Origin: JAUWMV01 sp964562425
GTDB lineage: Bacteria > UBP14 > UBA6098 > B30-G16
DNA length: 17,421 bases
Reading direction: 5' to 3'
Assembly (NCBI GenBank): GCA_964562425.1
Contig: CAZLTJ010000049.1
Span: 1-17,421, forward strand
Within the stretch, counting starts at the first letter, position 1. The number at the start of each line of letters is the position of its first letter. The translations under genes were made by a program, and so were the position numbers. The notes below the pieces were generated by a model. The model saw nothing but the letters and a program-made list of their open reading frames with translations. It was not told the DNA's origin and did no database searches. Below, in pieces: positions 16,832 through 17,421 of the stretch.

Positions 16832-17116
16832 TTATCTTTTTCTACGTCGAACCATTTCTCTAAGGTTCTTACCAGCTTTAAATTTCGGTACAATAGTTGC
16901 AGGTATTTTCAGTTCTTCGCCGGTTTTGGGATTGCGACCAACTCTGGCTTTTCGCTCCACAGCATCAAACGTCCCAAATCCTACGAAACTGATTTTTTCA
17001 CCAGTTGCAAGCGCTTTGGAAATTTCGCCTAATGTAGCTTTCAACATCTTGTTGACCTGCGTCTTGGGCATAGTTGTTGCCCCTGCGACTTTTGCTACTA
17101 ATTCATCTTTTGTCAT
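16832..17116 (-). CDS. HU-family DNA-binding protein
   Basis: This protein of 94 residues has the HU/IHF fold throughout. MTKDELVAKVA opens helix 1. ATTMPKTQVNKMLKATLGEI forms the helical pair of the dimer core. SFVGFGTFDAVERKARVGRNP contains the beta strands, and the DNA-contacting arm is RNPKTGEELKIPATIVPKF, with the conserved RNP tip. The basic C-terminal helix ends in RRRKR. HU homodimers bend and compact DNA and bind with little sequence preference. The ATG at 17116 has AGGAG seven bases upstream. The GTG two codons earlier overlaps that box, so it is the less likely start. A strong terminator follows, and the gene stands alone. Number of copies in the genome is unknown, so I do not name it hupA or hupB. 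Confidence 0.97.
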   Translation of the reverse strand: MTKDELVAKVAGATTMPKTQVNKMLKATLGEISKALATGEKISFVGFGTFDAVERKARVGRNPKTGEELKIPATIVPKFKAGKNLREMVRRRKR

Positions 17117-17184
17117 ATTCACTCTCCTTTCGTTAGAGTAGTTTCACTGTTTAAAAGCAGCTGCTAATTTTTTATTTTTTTAAT

Positions 17185-17214
17185 CTTGTAAAATTCTCGC
17201 TTTCCTAATTTCAA
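17185..17214 (-). promoter_or_regulatory. Candidate sigma-70-type promoter for HU
   Basis: The -35-like TTGAAA (five of six consensus bases) and -10-like TACAAG (four of six) are 18 bases apart. The transcript would begin about 60-65 bases before the HU ATG. In such AT-rich DNA, chance matches are common. Confidence 0.3.
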
Positions 17215-17370
17215 CTTTCCCAATATTTTATCTTTTAACAACAAAATTTAATTATCTAAAAAATTTGAGATTATCTTCTATCTTAATTACATTCTAACAT
17301 TATTTATAGCAAAAATATTTTCACTTTATGAAAAGTATAGGCTTGCTTATTTTTTTTACCCCCCATGTCA

Positions 17371-17402
17371 GAAGCCTGATTTTTAAGGCTTCATTGTTTT
17401 TT
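17371..17402 (+). terminator. Terminator-like hairpin on the plus strand
   Basis: GAAGCCT (17371-17377) pairs perfectly with AGGCTTC (17386-17392) around an eight-base loop. On the plus strand it is followed by ATTGTTTTTT, as in an intrinsic terminator. On the minus strand the bases after the stem are TGACATGGGGGG, so it would not terminate in that direction. There is no plus-strand gene to its left that I can support. Confidence 0.35.
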
Positions 17403-17421
17403 CACAGGCACAATATTGTAG

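Larger units (their letters stand above)
17117..17421. other. Non-coding region upstream of HU
   Basis: This is a gene-free stretch, strongly AT-rich. A possible HU promoter is TTGAAA (17214-17209) with TACAAG (17190-17185), spacing 18, giving a leader of about 60 bases; it is a loose match. A hairpin sits at 17371-17392 (separate entry) and a run of six C at 17359-17364. The palindrome ACAATATTGT (17410-17419) touches the window edge. A short frame from the edge ending at TGA (17393-17391) could be the end of an upstream gene, but nine codons are too few to judge. Confidence 0.4.

Noticed and set aside
16823..17141. Plus-strand open frames across HU
   Set aside because: They are antisense to a clearly recognisable HU gene with a good ribosome binding site.
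17391..17420. Possible last nine codons (YNIVPVKKQ) of an upstream minus-strand gene at the right edge
   Set aside because: Too short to support, and the adjacent hairpin does not terminate in that direction.

Overview
The window is AT-rich and every gene I can support is on the minus strand, so transcription runs from high to low coordinates. The tRNA carries no encoded CCA. The large secreted protein uses bacterial outer-surface modules (a nidogen-like beta domain, DGGLxW-type Ig-like modules). Together these suggest an uncultured low-GC Gram-negative bacterium of the FCB or WOR-3/Cloacimonadota kind. That placement is inference from style; there is no marker gene for a firm call.

Right end (about 16554-17421): a nucleoid-associated HU gene with a strong ribosome binding site and a textbook intrinsic terminator, followed by tRNA-Arg(ACG). 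The last ~300 bases are non-coding.

Middle (13176-16412): one long gene for a secreted, cysteine-containing multidomain beta-rich surface protein with a clear signal peptide. It is separated by gaps on both sides and is probably its own transcription unit.

Left three quarters (1-13001): a surface-polysaccharide or glycoconjugate gene cluster, probably one operon because gaps are short and several genes overlap. In transcription order it holds: an 812-residue multi-pass protein with a soluble, TPR-like C-terminal half (possible GT-C enzyme); a second multi-pass GT-C-like protein; a GT2 transferase with two C-terminal membrane helices; a DUF354 GT-B-like protein; two tandem paralogous GT4 transferases; a third GT4; a helical-toroid-type protein often seen in polysaccharide loci; a fourth GT4-like transferase; a small SAM methyltransferase; and the N-terminal part of a Wzx-type flippase that runs off the left edge. 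The likely logic is that cytoplasmic GT2/GT4 enzymes build a lipid-linked glycan, the methyltransferase may cap or modify it, the flippase exports it, and the GT-C-like proteins act with polyprenyl-linked sugars at the membrane. No initiating sugar-phosphate transferase or clear Wzy polymerase is visible.

Most noteworthy: the DUF354 gene appears to start at an AUU codon behind a perfect AGGAGG; the two-gene GT4 duplication with an A10 tract right after one start codon; the multi-pass protein with a TPR-like tail; and the unassigned secreted protein. I do not see a phage, CRISPR array, transposon or defence system.
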